A stretch of DNA of 64,000 nucleotides from Meloidogyne chitwoodi (lineage: Eukaryota; Nematoda; Chromadorea; Rhabditida; Meloidogynidae), in NCBI GenBank assembly GCA_015183035.1, contig JACZZP010000016.1, positions 310,001-374,000 on the forward strand. The letters run 5' to 3'. Under the pieces are notes generated by a model that was given only the letters and a program-made list of their open reading frames with translations, ran no database searches and was not told the DNA's origin. The number at the start of each line of letters is the position of its first letter. Positions within the stretch are counted from its first letter, which is position 1. Of the stretch, positions 25,401 to 35,586 are shown in pieces. The position numbers and the translations under genes were made by a program.

Positions 25401-28136
25401 ACTTATCGAAAAAGAAGGCTATTTGTTTATGTAATATTAAAGATATTGGTGAATGTAAAAAAGAATTGAAATTTGAAAGCTCCAGATATTATATTAATTT
25501 AGTAAGACATTTAAAAAGAAAACACAAAGATGTTGCTGAACGGTTAGGTTTAGTTAAGATAACTGATACCAATGAAATTGGACAAGGATCAAATACACGT
25601 AAAATTTAAGTTTAAAGTGAAAATAAATTTGATTTTTGCAGATTTTGATGAACCAACGACAGAAAAATAAACAGACGATTATTTAAAGAAACGACTACGT
25701 AATGGGAAAAATATTTAAAAAATACAAAAAAAAATAAAAAAACATAGTTCCAGCCTTTAAATATAAATTTAGTTTTTTGTTGAGTTAAAGCTGGCATTTT
25801 TTCAAATTCCCCATATACGACACATTTACCAAAAGATTTTTAAAATTATATTTCAATACTTTCGTAATTTAAAAAATTTTCTTTATTATTTTTAATTGTC
25901 TATTTGATTTGTAGAATAAATTTTTTCCAAGGGAAAAAATTTATGAATTATAGAAAAAAAATTTATTTGAGAAATACAGAGAGCAGAATAAGGTTAGTAT
26001 TATTTTTTGCCTTGCACAGCTTTAATTAGAAATTAGAGATGAATATAGCTGACTGGTATCAAAATTTTAATGAAAAATAATTAGTTTCGACAACAAATGC
26101 TGAGTTTAATGATTTTAATTTAGTGATATGGAAATGAATATGAACAAAGATATATGGTTTTGAAAATTGAAAAACCATTCGGAAGAAGGGAGTAATTTAT
26201 GAGGAAAATTTGAAAATGCAAATAATATCTCATTCGAAAGAACTTGAGCTAAGTCAAAATAATCGCTATTGGATGAAATTGTAAAAAGTTATGATTTATT
26301 GAAATTAAGCTGGAGGATATGAAGAGAGCAGCCGCGGTAATCAGTTCAGCTAAATTCCTCTCTTTGAAATTAAGGAGAGAAAGATAACATACTCTGTGCT
26401 CTCTTCCTTTAACATAACTACCCTTATTTAGTTATTTTATCATAACTTTTTTTAAAATTTATATAAAAATATAAACTAAAATTTAAAAAATATATTAAAT
26501 AAAATTAGATTTATTTAAAAATTAGAGTTTATAAAATTTGGCCTATTCTCTGAGCAATTTTTGTCAAAAATATAATTTAATTAATTTAAAAAGTGCGTTA
26601 AATTAATAAAAAATAAATAAAATTAATTTAAAATTAATATTTAAATTAAATTTTAGTACATACATTGTTACCTATCCAAACAGATGTTATTGTTATATAA
26701 ACTTCAGCTTGAGCAGTACGAGAATAACCAGCATATTTTTCTTGAAGTTTACGAGCCATTTGCTAAAAGAAAAATATTTTTTTCTTTTTTAAATTATTTT
26801 TTTTTAATTTAATTAATTTTAATAAAATTAAAAATTCTAATAAATTAACCTGTATGCAATATAATCCTCTAATAAAACGAATTTCTCGTTGAATAAATCC
26901 ACTAATATTTAAAAAATATTGTTTATCTGCTCTTAATAAAATTTGGTAAAGAACAGCTCCATTTTTAGCAATATCTATTAACTCCTCTCTTAATTCATTT
27001 GGGCCTTTAATTGCCAAATTATGATCAACATCTAATTCCTTAAAAAATTAAATTAAATAATAATATTAAAATGACTGATTTTGACTTATTTTTAGTCAAA
27101 AATGTGATTTAGGAATACCTCAACCTAGTGAAAATTAAATAAAAAATTAAGAAGAGGCCTCAATGAAATTTCCTCCTACTTAATTTTTACGATATTTAAA
27201 TATTAAATTAATAAAATAAATTCTAAACAACTCACATTCCATAATTTAGATGATTCTTTATTTACTTCAAAAAGCCCAATTTTATTTCCATCATGAACTA
27301 AAACCTCATTTTCACCATGTAAATTAAACCCAGTAAAATTACAACTTTTTAATTCTTTCTTTTTCTTCGACGATTTATTAAAACAATTTTTATATGAATT
27401 CATCATTTCGCTGACAACTTGATCTATTTCATGAAAATAATATGTTCCATCATCATTTTCAATTGTAGTTATTCTACATATTTTTATTGAATTTTTTATT
27501 AAATTAAGTTCATGTGTAAGATTTCCTTCTTAAATTAAAAAAAAATAAATTTTTTATACTGGAAATAGAGTTGGTCAAACTGTCAATGGCTTCTGTCAAC
27601 CCGTAATCCACAGAGACTAAGAAATCCAATAATTAGACTGTTATCAAAATTTTGCCCCAAGACCGAAATTGAAAACTTAGAAAATCCGAGACTAACAGAA
27701 ATTTTTATTTTAGTTAACAATTATAGGCTGGAAGGAACAATGGTAGGCTGGAAGGAATAGAGGTAGGCTGGATGGAACACAGGTAGGCTGGAGAGAACAA
27801 AGGTAGGCTGGAGAGAACAGAGGTAGCCTGGAGGAAACAGAGGTAGTAATCTACTTCATAATTATATAATCCATTTAATTTTTAATTTATCCATAAAATA
27901 GAATCAGTTTAATAGGCAGAAATTTTATACAAAAATTTTTATATTTTCATTAAAACTACCAACAAAAAATAAATTTAAAATTTTTTAAATTATAATATAA
28001 AAATTTAAAAAATTATTTGATCATATATAATTATGAAACAGAGTTTATTATTTAAAATACCTAAAAATCGAGTTTCTCCATTAGATTCTTTAATTAATAA
28101 AAAAAACAATGAAAATAATATTAAAAATAAAATCAT
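19451..28136 (-). CDS. Secreted protein of unknown family with a 6.8-kb intron (paralogue B)
   Basis: Exons 28136-28061, 27528-27236, 27038-26850, 26762-26664, 19883-19709 and 19578-19451 join in frame to about 319 aa. Exon 1 is a signal peptide (MILFLILFSLFFLLI). The gene matches its neighbour at 29722-31960 exon for exon: the first exon is 76 nt in both, the fourth 99 nt in both, and phases are the same throughout. Shared landmarks are a KIGL-EVN motif in exon 2, NE-R-L...YF-N-SGF in exon 3, SVWIGN ending exon 4, and GSSMALVGY plus NKC in the last exon. Several conserved Cys fit an extracellular protein. Exons 5 and 6 lie beyond a 6780-bp intron that holds an opposite-strand gene. The alternative is that an insertion has split and inactivated the gene. 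Confidence 0.7.
20030..20285. repeat. Left copy of a direct repeat flanking the nested gene
   Basis: About 255 bp (including CCTCTCTTTGAAATTAAGG, then GAGAGAAAGATAAC and CTCTCTTCCTTT) recurs in the same orientation at 26283-26560 with small differences. It could be a pair of LTR-like repeats or a duplicated repeat at the borders of an inserted segment. It also carries the 16-mer AGCAGCCGCGGTAATC (20060-20075). Confidence 0.75.
20335..20582. mobile_element. Fold-back MITE-like inverted repeat
   Basis: The left arm, GGAATTTGGGTACTGGAAAG then TTCCGGATGAATTT, pairs with a right arm reading, on the complement, GGGTACTAGAAAGTAGGG then TTCCGGAGGAATTTTT. The arms are imperfect (about 80%). No target duplication was resolved. 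Confidence 0.5.
21336..25670 (+). CDS. Secreted protein with five BED-like zinc-finger modules, nine phase-1 exons
   Basis: Exons 21336-21543, 22472-22675, 23127-23213, 23378-23593, 23643-23846, 24823-24984, 25165-25224, 25365-25598 and 25642-25670 join in frame to about 467 aa. All eight introns are phase 1. Exon 1 is a signal peptide (NFLVLFLIISMFINLM) followed by a polar segment. Exons 2, 4, 5, 6 and 8 each encode a BED-like module: an aromatic start (IWNYY, VWKYY, SYEID, IWNYF, VYQYF), a Cys pair such as CKIC, ICNNC or CNC, and a final H-x3/5-H helix (HINFH, HIKNHH, HLKNHLLTH, HLKIRH, HLKRKH). Exons 3, 7 and 9 are acidic linkers. BED fingers bind DNA and occur in hAT transposases, so a secretory leader on such a protein is odd and suggests delivery into another cell. 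A TTTAG splice acceptor immediately precedes the ATG. The gene lies inside an intron of the opposite-strand gene. Confidence 0.7.
21566..22193. mobile_element. MITE with long terminal inverted repeats, 8-bp target duplication
   Basis: The ends GGATATACTATAGTATACC continue as an inverted repeat of roughly 110 bp (through TCATGATGCGGAAATACCTA). The 8-bp duplication AATTATTC flanks both ends (21558-21565, 22194-22201). No transposase is encoded. It lies in intron 1 of the secreted BED gene. Related fragments occur near 26150-26290, 38215-38460, 41285-41350 and 42590-42780. Confidence 0.85.
22722..22863. mobile_element. Short palindromic MITE in the BED gene's second intron
   Basis: About 45 bp at each end pair (GTCAGTGAAGAAACAGTCC with GGACTGTTTCTCCACTGAC, continuing through CATAAAAAAGACTAAAACAC), leaving a loop of about 40 bp. 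A target duplication is not evident. Confidence 0.65.
24054..24297. mobile_element. hAT-like MITE (CAGGGATGGGCAA ends, TSD GTACATAT)
   Basis: Terminal repeats CAGGGATGGGCAA and TTGCCCATCCCTG are exact, with the 8-bp duplication GTACATAT at 24046-24053 and 24298-24305. The interior is rich in TTTCGTATTTCGT repeats. It lies in intron 5 of the secreted BED gene. Confidence 0.85.
24536..24646. mobile_element. Diverged 111-bp relative of the 24054 MITE
   Basis: The ends CAGGGATTGGCAA and TTGCACATCCCTG resemble the neighbouring element, and the interior again has ACGAAAT-type repeats. The target duplication is blurred in a TA-rich stretch, so the boundaries are less sure. Confidence 0.55.
26283..26560. 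repeat. Right copy of the direct repeat flanking the nested gene
   Basis: Same orientation as 20030-20285 with small substitutions and indels; carries AGCAGCCGCGGTAATC at 26327-26342. Together the copies bracket about 6.2 kb that interrupts paralogue B. Confidence 0.75.
27723..27846. repeat. Six-unit 20-22-bp minisatellite in an intron
   Basis: Units such as TAGGCTGGAAGGAACAATGG are repeated about six times in intron 1 of paralogue B. A single related unit (TAGGCTGGAAGGAAC) occurs at about 31451 in an intron of the tandem paralogue. Confidence 0.85.
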
Positions 28137-28574
28137 TATTATAAATTTTAAATTAAAGCAGAATTTATAGTGAAAATCGAAATAAATTAATTTATTATGA
28201 TTTTATCTAAAAACAAATAGTTAGTTTAATTATAAATAATTTTAAAATGAATCACTGAGAAATTTATTATTTTTACCAAAATTAAAATTAATTTAATTTA
28301 ATATTAGATACATATTAATCATAAATAATTTTTTATTTAAAAAAACAGAATTAAAAAAATTTTTTTTATCTGAAATAGTTTTAACAATGTGTTTGAAAAT
28401 CGTTAGAAAAATTTAAAAATTATAGAAATGTAATAGAACAAAATTCAATTTTCTTCAACACTAAATCTCATTTTTATTTTCCATTTTTTCAATCTTTGAA
28501 CTCTTAATTCTTTAAAGATATTTAATTAATTAGTTAATTAAACATTTTTTTAAATTAAAATAATACCTTAAAAA

Positions 28575-29042
28575 TTATTTTCCAATTTTAAAATGCTTTA
28601 AACCGTCAACCAATTCAATCATTTCATTTTGTTTATTACAAAGTTCAAAACTTTCTAGTTGTTCAACTGTTAAAAGTTTATTTTTTCCATTTGATTTAAT
28701 TGTACAATTTTGAAATGAACTTGTTAGGTTTTCAATTCCTATATTATTTATTCCATTTTTGTTTACATAATTGCTTTCTGATTTTTTATTTATATTTGGT
28801 GAAGGTTTTAATGTACTAATATCTTTAAATAATAATAAATTAATTAATTTGAAAAAAATTAATTAATTTAATTTAAATCAAGATATTTAACCTTTTTTGT
28901 TATCACTAATAGAAGGTAAATATCCCCCAGCAATACTTTTAAATTTAAGAGGACTTCGAGATTTAATGTTAGTGGGTGCTAGTAAAGAAAGGTTAAAAAA
29001 AATAAAAAATGTTGAAAAAAATAAAATTATTTTTGTTAGCAT
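28575..29042 (-). CDS. Small predicted secreted protein, two exons
   Basis: Exons 29042-28892 and 28822-28575 join in frame to about 132 aa. The N-terminus MLTKIILFFSTFFIFFNLSL is a clear signal peptide. The mature part is K/N/S-rich with two Cys and an NLT and an NCT sequon. No domain is recognised. It lies between, and on the same strand as, the two tandem paralogues but does not resemble them. A TTTTAG acceptor directly precedes the ATG, compatible with SL trans-splicing. Confidence 0.6.
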
Positions 29043-29721
29043 CTAAAATAGTTAACAAAATAATAAATTTTATAAAAATATATAAATATTATTAAAAAAA
29101 AATTTAAGAAGAATTTTAATATAATTTTTAATTAATTAATTTAATTAAATAATATTTAAAAAAAATTTTTTTATTTTATTTTTAAGAATAAATTTAATTT
29201 TAAAATTGAAAGTGGCAAAATGAAGAATTGATTTAAATGTAAATTCCCTCACCTAATTGTTATAGAGACGATAAAAATAATTTTTTGCCAACATTAAAAT
29301 CTCTTAAAATACTTACTATCTTATAAATAAAAATTTTATTTTTCTCTAATTTTAAATTATTTTATTAAATTTTGAAATCAGATATGTACCTAGTACATTA
29401 ATTGCCAATAAATCGTTAAATTTAAAAAATAAAAGTTAATTTCCCAATTATTTGGGCCAAAAACTGCTAACATCAAGTTGGTTTTTCAGATGAATTGAAG
29501 GAAATTACTTTTAATAAATTTATTTTTAAGAATTTTAAGTTTTTTATAAAATGTTTGCTGTCTAAATTTAAAAAATTCAACAGACTAAAATTTAGGCGAA
29601 ATTTTAAAATTAAATAAAAAAATAAAAAGAAGAAATTGTCCTGTAATATTATAAAGCTTTATTATTAAATTTTAAATAATTAGAAGTTAAATAAATATTT
29701 TTTTATTATTTTTTTTGTCTA

Positions 29722-31960
29722 TTATTCTTCCAAATCTGGATCAGAAAAATTAGGCATGCTAAAAAAGATAATATTTTTATTAAAAAAAGTAAAAATACCT
29801 TAAATCATTTCTTGCACTAATATGAAAATAAACAACACAACTAATATTATTTTTAGTGCATTTGCTAAACTCATCACTTTTTGGATTTCTATCTAAGGCA
29901 AAATATCCAACTAATGCCATTGATGAACCTTCAATAAAATTAATTAAATTTTAATTTAATATAAAATTAAAGTGTTGGAATTTGAACAGGACCCATTCCG
30001 AATTTTTCCAAATTTTATATTAAAGTTTAAAAATATTTTTTTTATAAATTTCTGAAAAATACGGTAATTAACCAATTTATAATTTTTTTAATCCAAATTA
30101 ACAAAATTTTCAATTGAGAAATAAAAATACTACTTAAAATTTAATTTTTTTAATAATATTATTTAACGTGAATAAATTAGCATTGGATTAATATAAATAA
30201 TTTTTAATATATTTATATTTACCTTTATTTCCATTCTGCTGCTTAAATTCTTCTTCCTCTACTGCCACATTTTTTATTGCACTAGAAATATCTTCTCTAA
30301 ATTTTTTTAACTCATCTAAAGATGCTGTCGAGGTTCTACATTTTTAAAAATATTTATAAAAGTTAATATTATTTAATTTCAAAAATAGATATAGGTATAC
30401 TCTAAAAAAAGAGATTCTCTCATTACTACCTAAATATTACTCTATAATTATTTAATAATTATTAATGTTAGGGTGGCGAATAGATAGTATAAAAGGCGAA
30501 GCCTTTTACTAGTCGGTGTATTAGTATTCAGTCAGTCAAGTCCCAGTATTCTATTCCTATTATTCCTATTGCCTTCACTTCTATTGTTATTGTCTTTTGT
30601 GATAAAGCGCTTTTGCTAGCTTCTCGACTTCTGTGTTATTCTAGTATTATATCCTACTTGAGGATATAACAATTAACTTACTTTTTGTTTACTTTATCCA
30701 ACAAATCATTTCTCAAATTAACCACGTTTTCCATTGCATTAATAATTTTCTCAATTAAAAAAAAATATTTTGAGGTGAGAACTTCATTTTTAATTTAAAT
30801 ATTATATACCTGATTGCCTATCCAAACACCTGTTATTGAATAATAAAGTATGGCTTCGTCATCATTATACTGATAAATGTAATAATTTTTAAGTTCTTTA
30901 GCCATTTTCTGAAAATTTTTAATTATAAATTTTCTTTTGGAATAAAAAGATAGGTTTTTTGGGTGATTGGGTGAGGTAATAAAAAAATTTCCAAAAATTT
31001 AAATTAAAAAAAAATATTTTTAAAAAATACCTGAACACAATAAAAAGCACGAAGATAGCGTACATTACTCAAAACAAAACCACTTGTATTAGAAAAATAT
31101 TTAGCGTTTGATTTGGTAACTAATAAATTTCTAATAGCTTGACCATTTAATGATAAATCTAATAATTGTCTGCGCATTTCATTAGCTCCTTCAGAAATTA
31201 ATTTTTGGTCTTTGGGTAAGATCTACAAAATTTAAAATAAATGATTAAGAATTTTTATAACTCTTTGGTCAACGAACAACTCTCTTATTAATTGTTTTCC
31301 TATTTAGAATTTAATTTATACCAATAATTTTTTTTTTTTAAATTTTATTAATTTTTCTTTAAAGAGTTCCCAAATAATATTATATTAATTTTACTAAATT
31401 AATTTAACCATCACACGGCGATCGAAAGCTTTTAATTTTAATCTATTAGCTAGGCTGGAAGGAACCGGCCTTAACTATCATTTTTTAAAAATATATTTAT
31501 TAAATTATTTACATACTGTTTCATTGTCAAAAAAATTATTAACTTCATTAAGACCAATTTTACGACCATCCGAATAAAAACTTTCATTCGGGTGATCTAC
31601 TGCTCTGATAAAATTGCATGTTTCATTTTTACTAAGCTCCTCTTTATTATTATTACAATCGAGAACAGAATTTTGAATTAAGTTCGTAGCATCAAAAAAA
31701 TTTTTCTTAAGATCCTTATAGTATGGATCGCTTAAGTTTGCTTCTGTTAATTTAATGTCGCAAATATGCAAACTTTTCATGTTCTTCAATATCCCATCTT
31801 TAAAAAATCCAAGAGATTGTACTTCTAAAATAAAAATTTAAATTAAATTTTAAATTAAATAAATATATATTTTTTAAGATTTACCTGCTTTTACTAAAGA
31901 TTCACTATGAACGAATACAACAATTATTTGCAAAAGAAAACTTTTTAAATTTGTAAACAT
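29722..31960 (-). CDS. Secreted protein of unknown family (tandem paralogue C)
   Basis: Eight exons (31960-31885, 31824-31517, 31222-31031, 30908-30810, 30749-30682, 30335-30223, 29928-29799, 29758-29722) join in frame to about 340 aa. Exon 1 is a signal peptide (MFTNLKSFLLQIIVVFVHS). Later landmarks are KIGLNEVNNFFD, NEMRRQLLDL, KYFSNTSGFV, ITGVWIGNQ and GSSMALVGYF, all shared with the gene at 19451-28136. Cys residues are spaced as in an extracellular protein. Relative to the paralogue, one exon there is split into two here and there is a short extra last exon encoding MPNFSDPDLEE. Function is unknown; a secreted parasitism or body-fluid protein is possible but unproven. Confidence 0.75.
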
Positions 31961-32709
31961 TTTAATAATTTAAATTTTTTAATAAAAATAAATCAATTTT
32001 AATATTAAATTAAATGTTAAAAATAATATAAAATAATTAGATTAGCAAAAAACAAATTTTTAAATAAATTTATTATCTCTCATCCAATCGTTTTTGTATT
32101 AAAATGATTCATTTTGTTTATATCTACACTGCTTTTTTTAATTATTTTTTGTGAGAATTGTTAATTTTTTGAATTTTTAACTTTATTAATTAATTTTAAA
32201 CAAAATTAAAATTTTTAATTATTAAAATTTCCTTTTTTTATTTAATTAACACATTAAGTTTACTTTTTTGTTATTAGATTGCTCTAAATAAATAAATGGG
32301 TAAAATATTTATTAAAATAAGACTTAGATATGCATTTATCAATGTCTTGGATGAAATAAAAATATCCAATAATTGTATAATTTAAATAAAATAAAAGTCG
32401 ATCATATTGTGTTTTTGTCAATTAAATCATTTAAAATATTTTTTAATAATTTGTTTAGGGTAGACTATTTTTAAGCTTAGCTAATAAATGAAAAAGAAAA
32501 CAATCCCTCAGAAAAGGAATGTTTAATTAGATAAGAAAAATTTCTTTGGAAAGCTCCAGGATCAATCCCATCAAATTTTTAATTAAATTGGAATGGGTTT
32601 GGGCCCATTTTTAGTCAAAATAGATCGACTCAGAAATATATAAAAATCAGGATAAAATCACATTTTTCAATCTCTTCTTTGTTTTAATTTTTCTTTTAAC
32701 AAAAGTTCT
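31961..32709. other. Intergenic
   Basis: No gene recognised. AT-rich DNA between paralogue C and family copy 4, presumably holding the promoter of the former and the 3' end of the latter. Confidence 0.6.
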
Positions 32710-33829
32710 TTATTGCTCATCTCCAGCTCCGTCATCATTTTGTGGTGGCTGATCCTTTAAAATTAATTATAATTTCTTATTTTAAATTAAAATTATAATT
32801 AAATTTATAGTTTAATAAAAATGAAAAAAAATTTTAGAATTTAAAAAATATTAAAAAGAAATTCAATATAATCCCTAAACGATTCTTACCTGATTTTGAT
32901 TTTCTGGGTTGTTAGGATTTGGTGCATTTTGTTGATTTATAATTGTCTTTTAAAAATTTAATAAGTAAATAATTTATTTAATTCAAAAATACCTGTAAAT
33001 CCATGTCTGGATTTTCATCAAGTTGATTTGCTAAATTATCTATTGCTTGTACAGTGAAATTTGGATTGTTAGCAAGTTGATGTGTTAAATTTCGAATTTG
33101 TCTTTTAAGGTTTCGAATTTGTCTTGAACGGGAGGACAAAAATCTTTCGATAACACCTTTAGCATGTGTAATCACATTATGATTCTAAGATTATCATAAT
33201 TTTTAAATAGTTTCAATAAATAAATACCTGATAAATAACTTGCTGACTGTTTTGTAATGTTACAAGGCTTCTAATTATTCGTCGGATGTGATTTTGCTTA
33301 ATATAAAAAAATAATAATTTTTTTAATTAATTCAAAATACTCATGTCAGTTAAATTTAAATAAAATACAATAAATATGCAGTAATAATTTTTTAAAATTT
33401 GTTTTTTATTTAATAAAAATACCTGCGAATACTCTGCATTTTGTTCTTCAATAGTTTGAAGTTGATTAATTATAAGCTGAATACTTTCTCTCTTAAAAGT
33501 TTATTTTGAAATTTAAGAAAATTTTTATAAATTTATTCAATCTTTGGTGGTTAATAAGATCTGCTAAAGCACCAAAAAATTTATTATTAAATTTTTTAAG
33601 TGACCATTACAAAGCATTTGTTGATTTAATGAAAACAGCGTTTTTGAATATTCTTTTTTTATAATATATTATGACCGCAGATTATTACTTTTACTCATAT
33701 GCTTACCGTCATTGTTCTTTGTCTTTGTCCTCCTCCTATTCGTCTAGGTGGGGGGGCAATTACACCAAATTGACCAATGATCACCAACATAATGGACATT
33801 ATAACAAAAAGATTGAGAGTCGACTTCAT
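32710..33829 (-). CDS. Secreted N/Q-rich protein, six phase-0 exons (family copy 4)
   Basis: Exons 33829-33707, 33491-33423, 33296-33228, 33184-32993, 32946-32890 and 32748-32710 join in frame to about 182 aa, every intron being phase 0. The leader (MKSTLNLFVIMSIMLVIIGQ, then FGVIAP) is a diverged form of the leader in copies 1 to 3. Exons 2 to 4 are predicted helical with R/Q/N/I patterning (for example IRNLKRQIRNLTHQL), possibly a coiled coil. Exon 5 is N/P/Q-rich and exon 6 begins PPQNDD like the other copies' last exon. No known domain. It is the longest copy, mainly through a 64-codon exon 4. Confidence 0.75.
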
Positions 33830-33916
33830 TTCGTCAAAAAAATAAAATTTTTTTTGGATTACAAACTAAAAAATTAATAATTATGGTTTAATTAGTAAAA
33901 TTTCCGAATTCATAAC

Positions 33917-33967
33917 CAGTGCTTGGAAGGTCATACCAAAATCATAAATCGAAAATTCCAAGCACTG
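33917..33967. mobile_element. 51-bp minimal hAT-like MITE
   Basis: Terminal repeats CAGTGCTTGGAA and TTCCAAGCACTG are exact and separated by only 27 bp. The 8-bp duplication TTCATAAC flanks both sides (33909-33916, 33968-33975). The same ends and duplication length define the 2.55-kb element at 34629-37182, so this is a deletion derivative of that family. Confidence 0.9.
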
Positions 33968-34649
33968 TTCATAACTAATAATGTGAGTTGACCAGAATTC
34001 CAAAAATTCGAAACTATTAGGTCTTTAAAAGTTTTAGGAATATATATTCCTTTTTTATTAAATAGAATGGGAGAGAATTTAGCCAGAAAATGAATTATTT
34101 TGGGGAAATTAAAGGATCTATTTATTTGGCACTTTTATTAGGTGGGCGAATAAATGGCAAATTGAATAATGAAGAGGAGGAATTTTAAATTATTTTATTT
34201 TTCATTGTCTGCCCTAGCTATTCCTTTTCACATGCCAATTTAAAATTAAAAAAAAATTTCCATTGTTTAATTTTTCCATTGTTTAATTAAAAAATTGAGA
34301 GGCGAGGAATTGCGCGAGAAAATTAAAAATTGATTTTTAAAAAATTAACAAAATGGAAATAAAAAATTTAATTTAAAAAAGTTGTTAAATGCTACTTTAA
34401 TAGAATATAAAAATTTAAATTTTGCTAGATTATGTTGCTTTAGAATAGCGGAATATATGAATAAAATTTAAAAAAATCTAAAAAAATTTTCCAAAAACAT
34501 TAACTTCAAAATAGTTTTGAAATATACTTTAATTACTTTATTTCTGCTACATCTAGTATATTAGCAGTAAGATAAAGTTACATACATATCTTTAATAGAA
34601 ATGGCTTGGGTTTTACGAGATTCCGATCCAGTGCTTGGAAATTTTGATT

Positions 34650-35265
34650 TTGCTCGTACTCGTACTCGTACCTCGTAGTACGAGTATTTTTTTCCCTCGT
34701 ACTCGTACCTGACCTCGTAGTACGAGTATTTTTTCACCTCGTACTCGTACTTGTCCTCGTAGTACGAGTTTTTTTTTCCCTCGTACTCGTACCTGACCTC
34801 GTAGTACGAGTATTTTTTCACCTCGTACTCGTACTTGTCCTCGTAGTACGAGTTTTTTTTCCCTCGTACTCGTACCTGACCTCGTAGTACGAGTATTTTT
34901 TCACCTCGTACTCGTACTTGTCCTCGTAGTACGAGTTTTTTTTTCCCTCGTACTCGTACCTGACCTCGTAGTACGAGTATTTTTTCACCTCGTACTCGTA
35001 CTTGTCCTCGTAGTACGAGTTTTTTTTCCCTCGTACTCGTACCTGACCTCGTAGTACGAGTATTTTTTCACCTCGTACTCGTACTTGTCCTCGTAGTACG
35101 AGTTTTTTTTTCCCTCGTACTCGTACCTGACCTCGTAGTACGAGTATTTTTTCACCTCGTACTCGTACTCGTACCTCGTAGTACGAGTATTTTTTTCCCT
35201 CGTACTCGTACCTGACCTCGTAGTACGAGTATTTTTTCCCCTCGTACTCGTACTTATCCTCGTAC
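34650..35265. repeat. CTCGTAC / GTAGTACGAG minisatellite
   Basis: A compound unit of about 73 bp (CTCGTACTCGTACCTGACC then TCGTAGTACGAGTATTTTTT and a partner with CTTGTCC) is repeated about eight times with little divergence, implying recent expansion. Each unit is itself palindrome-rich. Confidence 0.9.
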
Positions 35266-35586
35266 TTTCCTTATATTTTTTCTTGCGTTTTGGATAAATG
35301 TTTATAAATTTAGTTTTTTTATAGCGCCGCAGGCGAAAATTTTGAACCATTATTGGACTTTAGTTGCCAAAAATTCATCATTTTCAGCGCCGCAGGCAAA
35401 AATTTTTAAAATTTTTAAACATCTGTTGCCAAAAATCACACTTTTTTAATGCCGTATACGAAAATTTCTGATTTACTTTTGCTTCTAAAATTTTTAAAAC
35501 AGAAATGACTCTAGCGGCAATTAATATACTCAAAATTTCTCTCCCTTATTAAAAGATTGAAACTCAACCAATTTAATAAAACAGAC

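Noticed and set aside
28061..29042. Single gene joining 29042-28575 with the exons from 28136 onward
   Set aside because: The first frame ends in TAA at 28575, and the next exon starts with its own signal peptide, matching exon 1 of the tandem paralogue in length and phase.
33671..33877. Plus-strand open frame over exon 1 of family copy 4
   Set aside because: It is the complement of the leader exon and fits no splice pattern.
34561..35350. Open frames rich in YEYE/YSYYEVRY repeats on the minus strand
   Set aside because: They are translations of the CTCGTAC/GTACGAG minisatellite at the end of element B; opposite and shifted frames are equally open.
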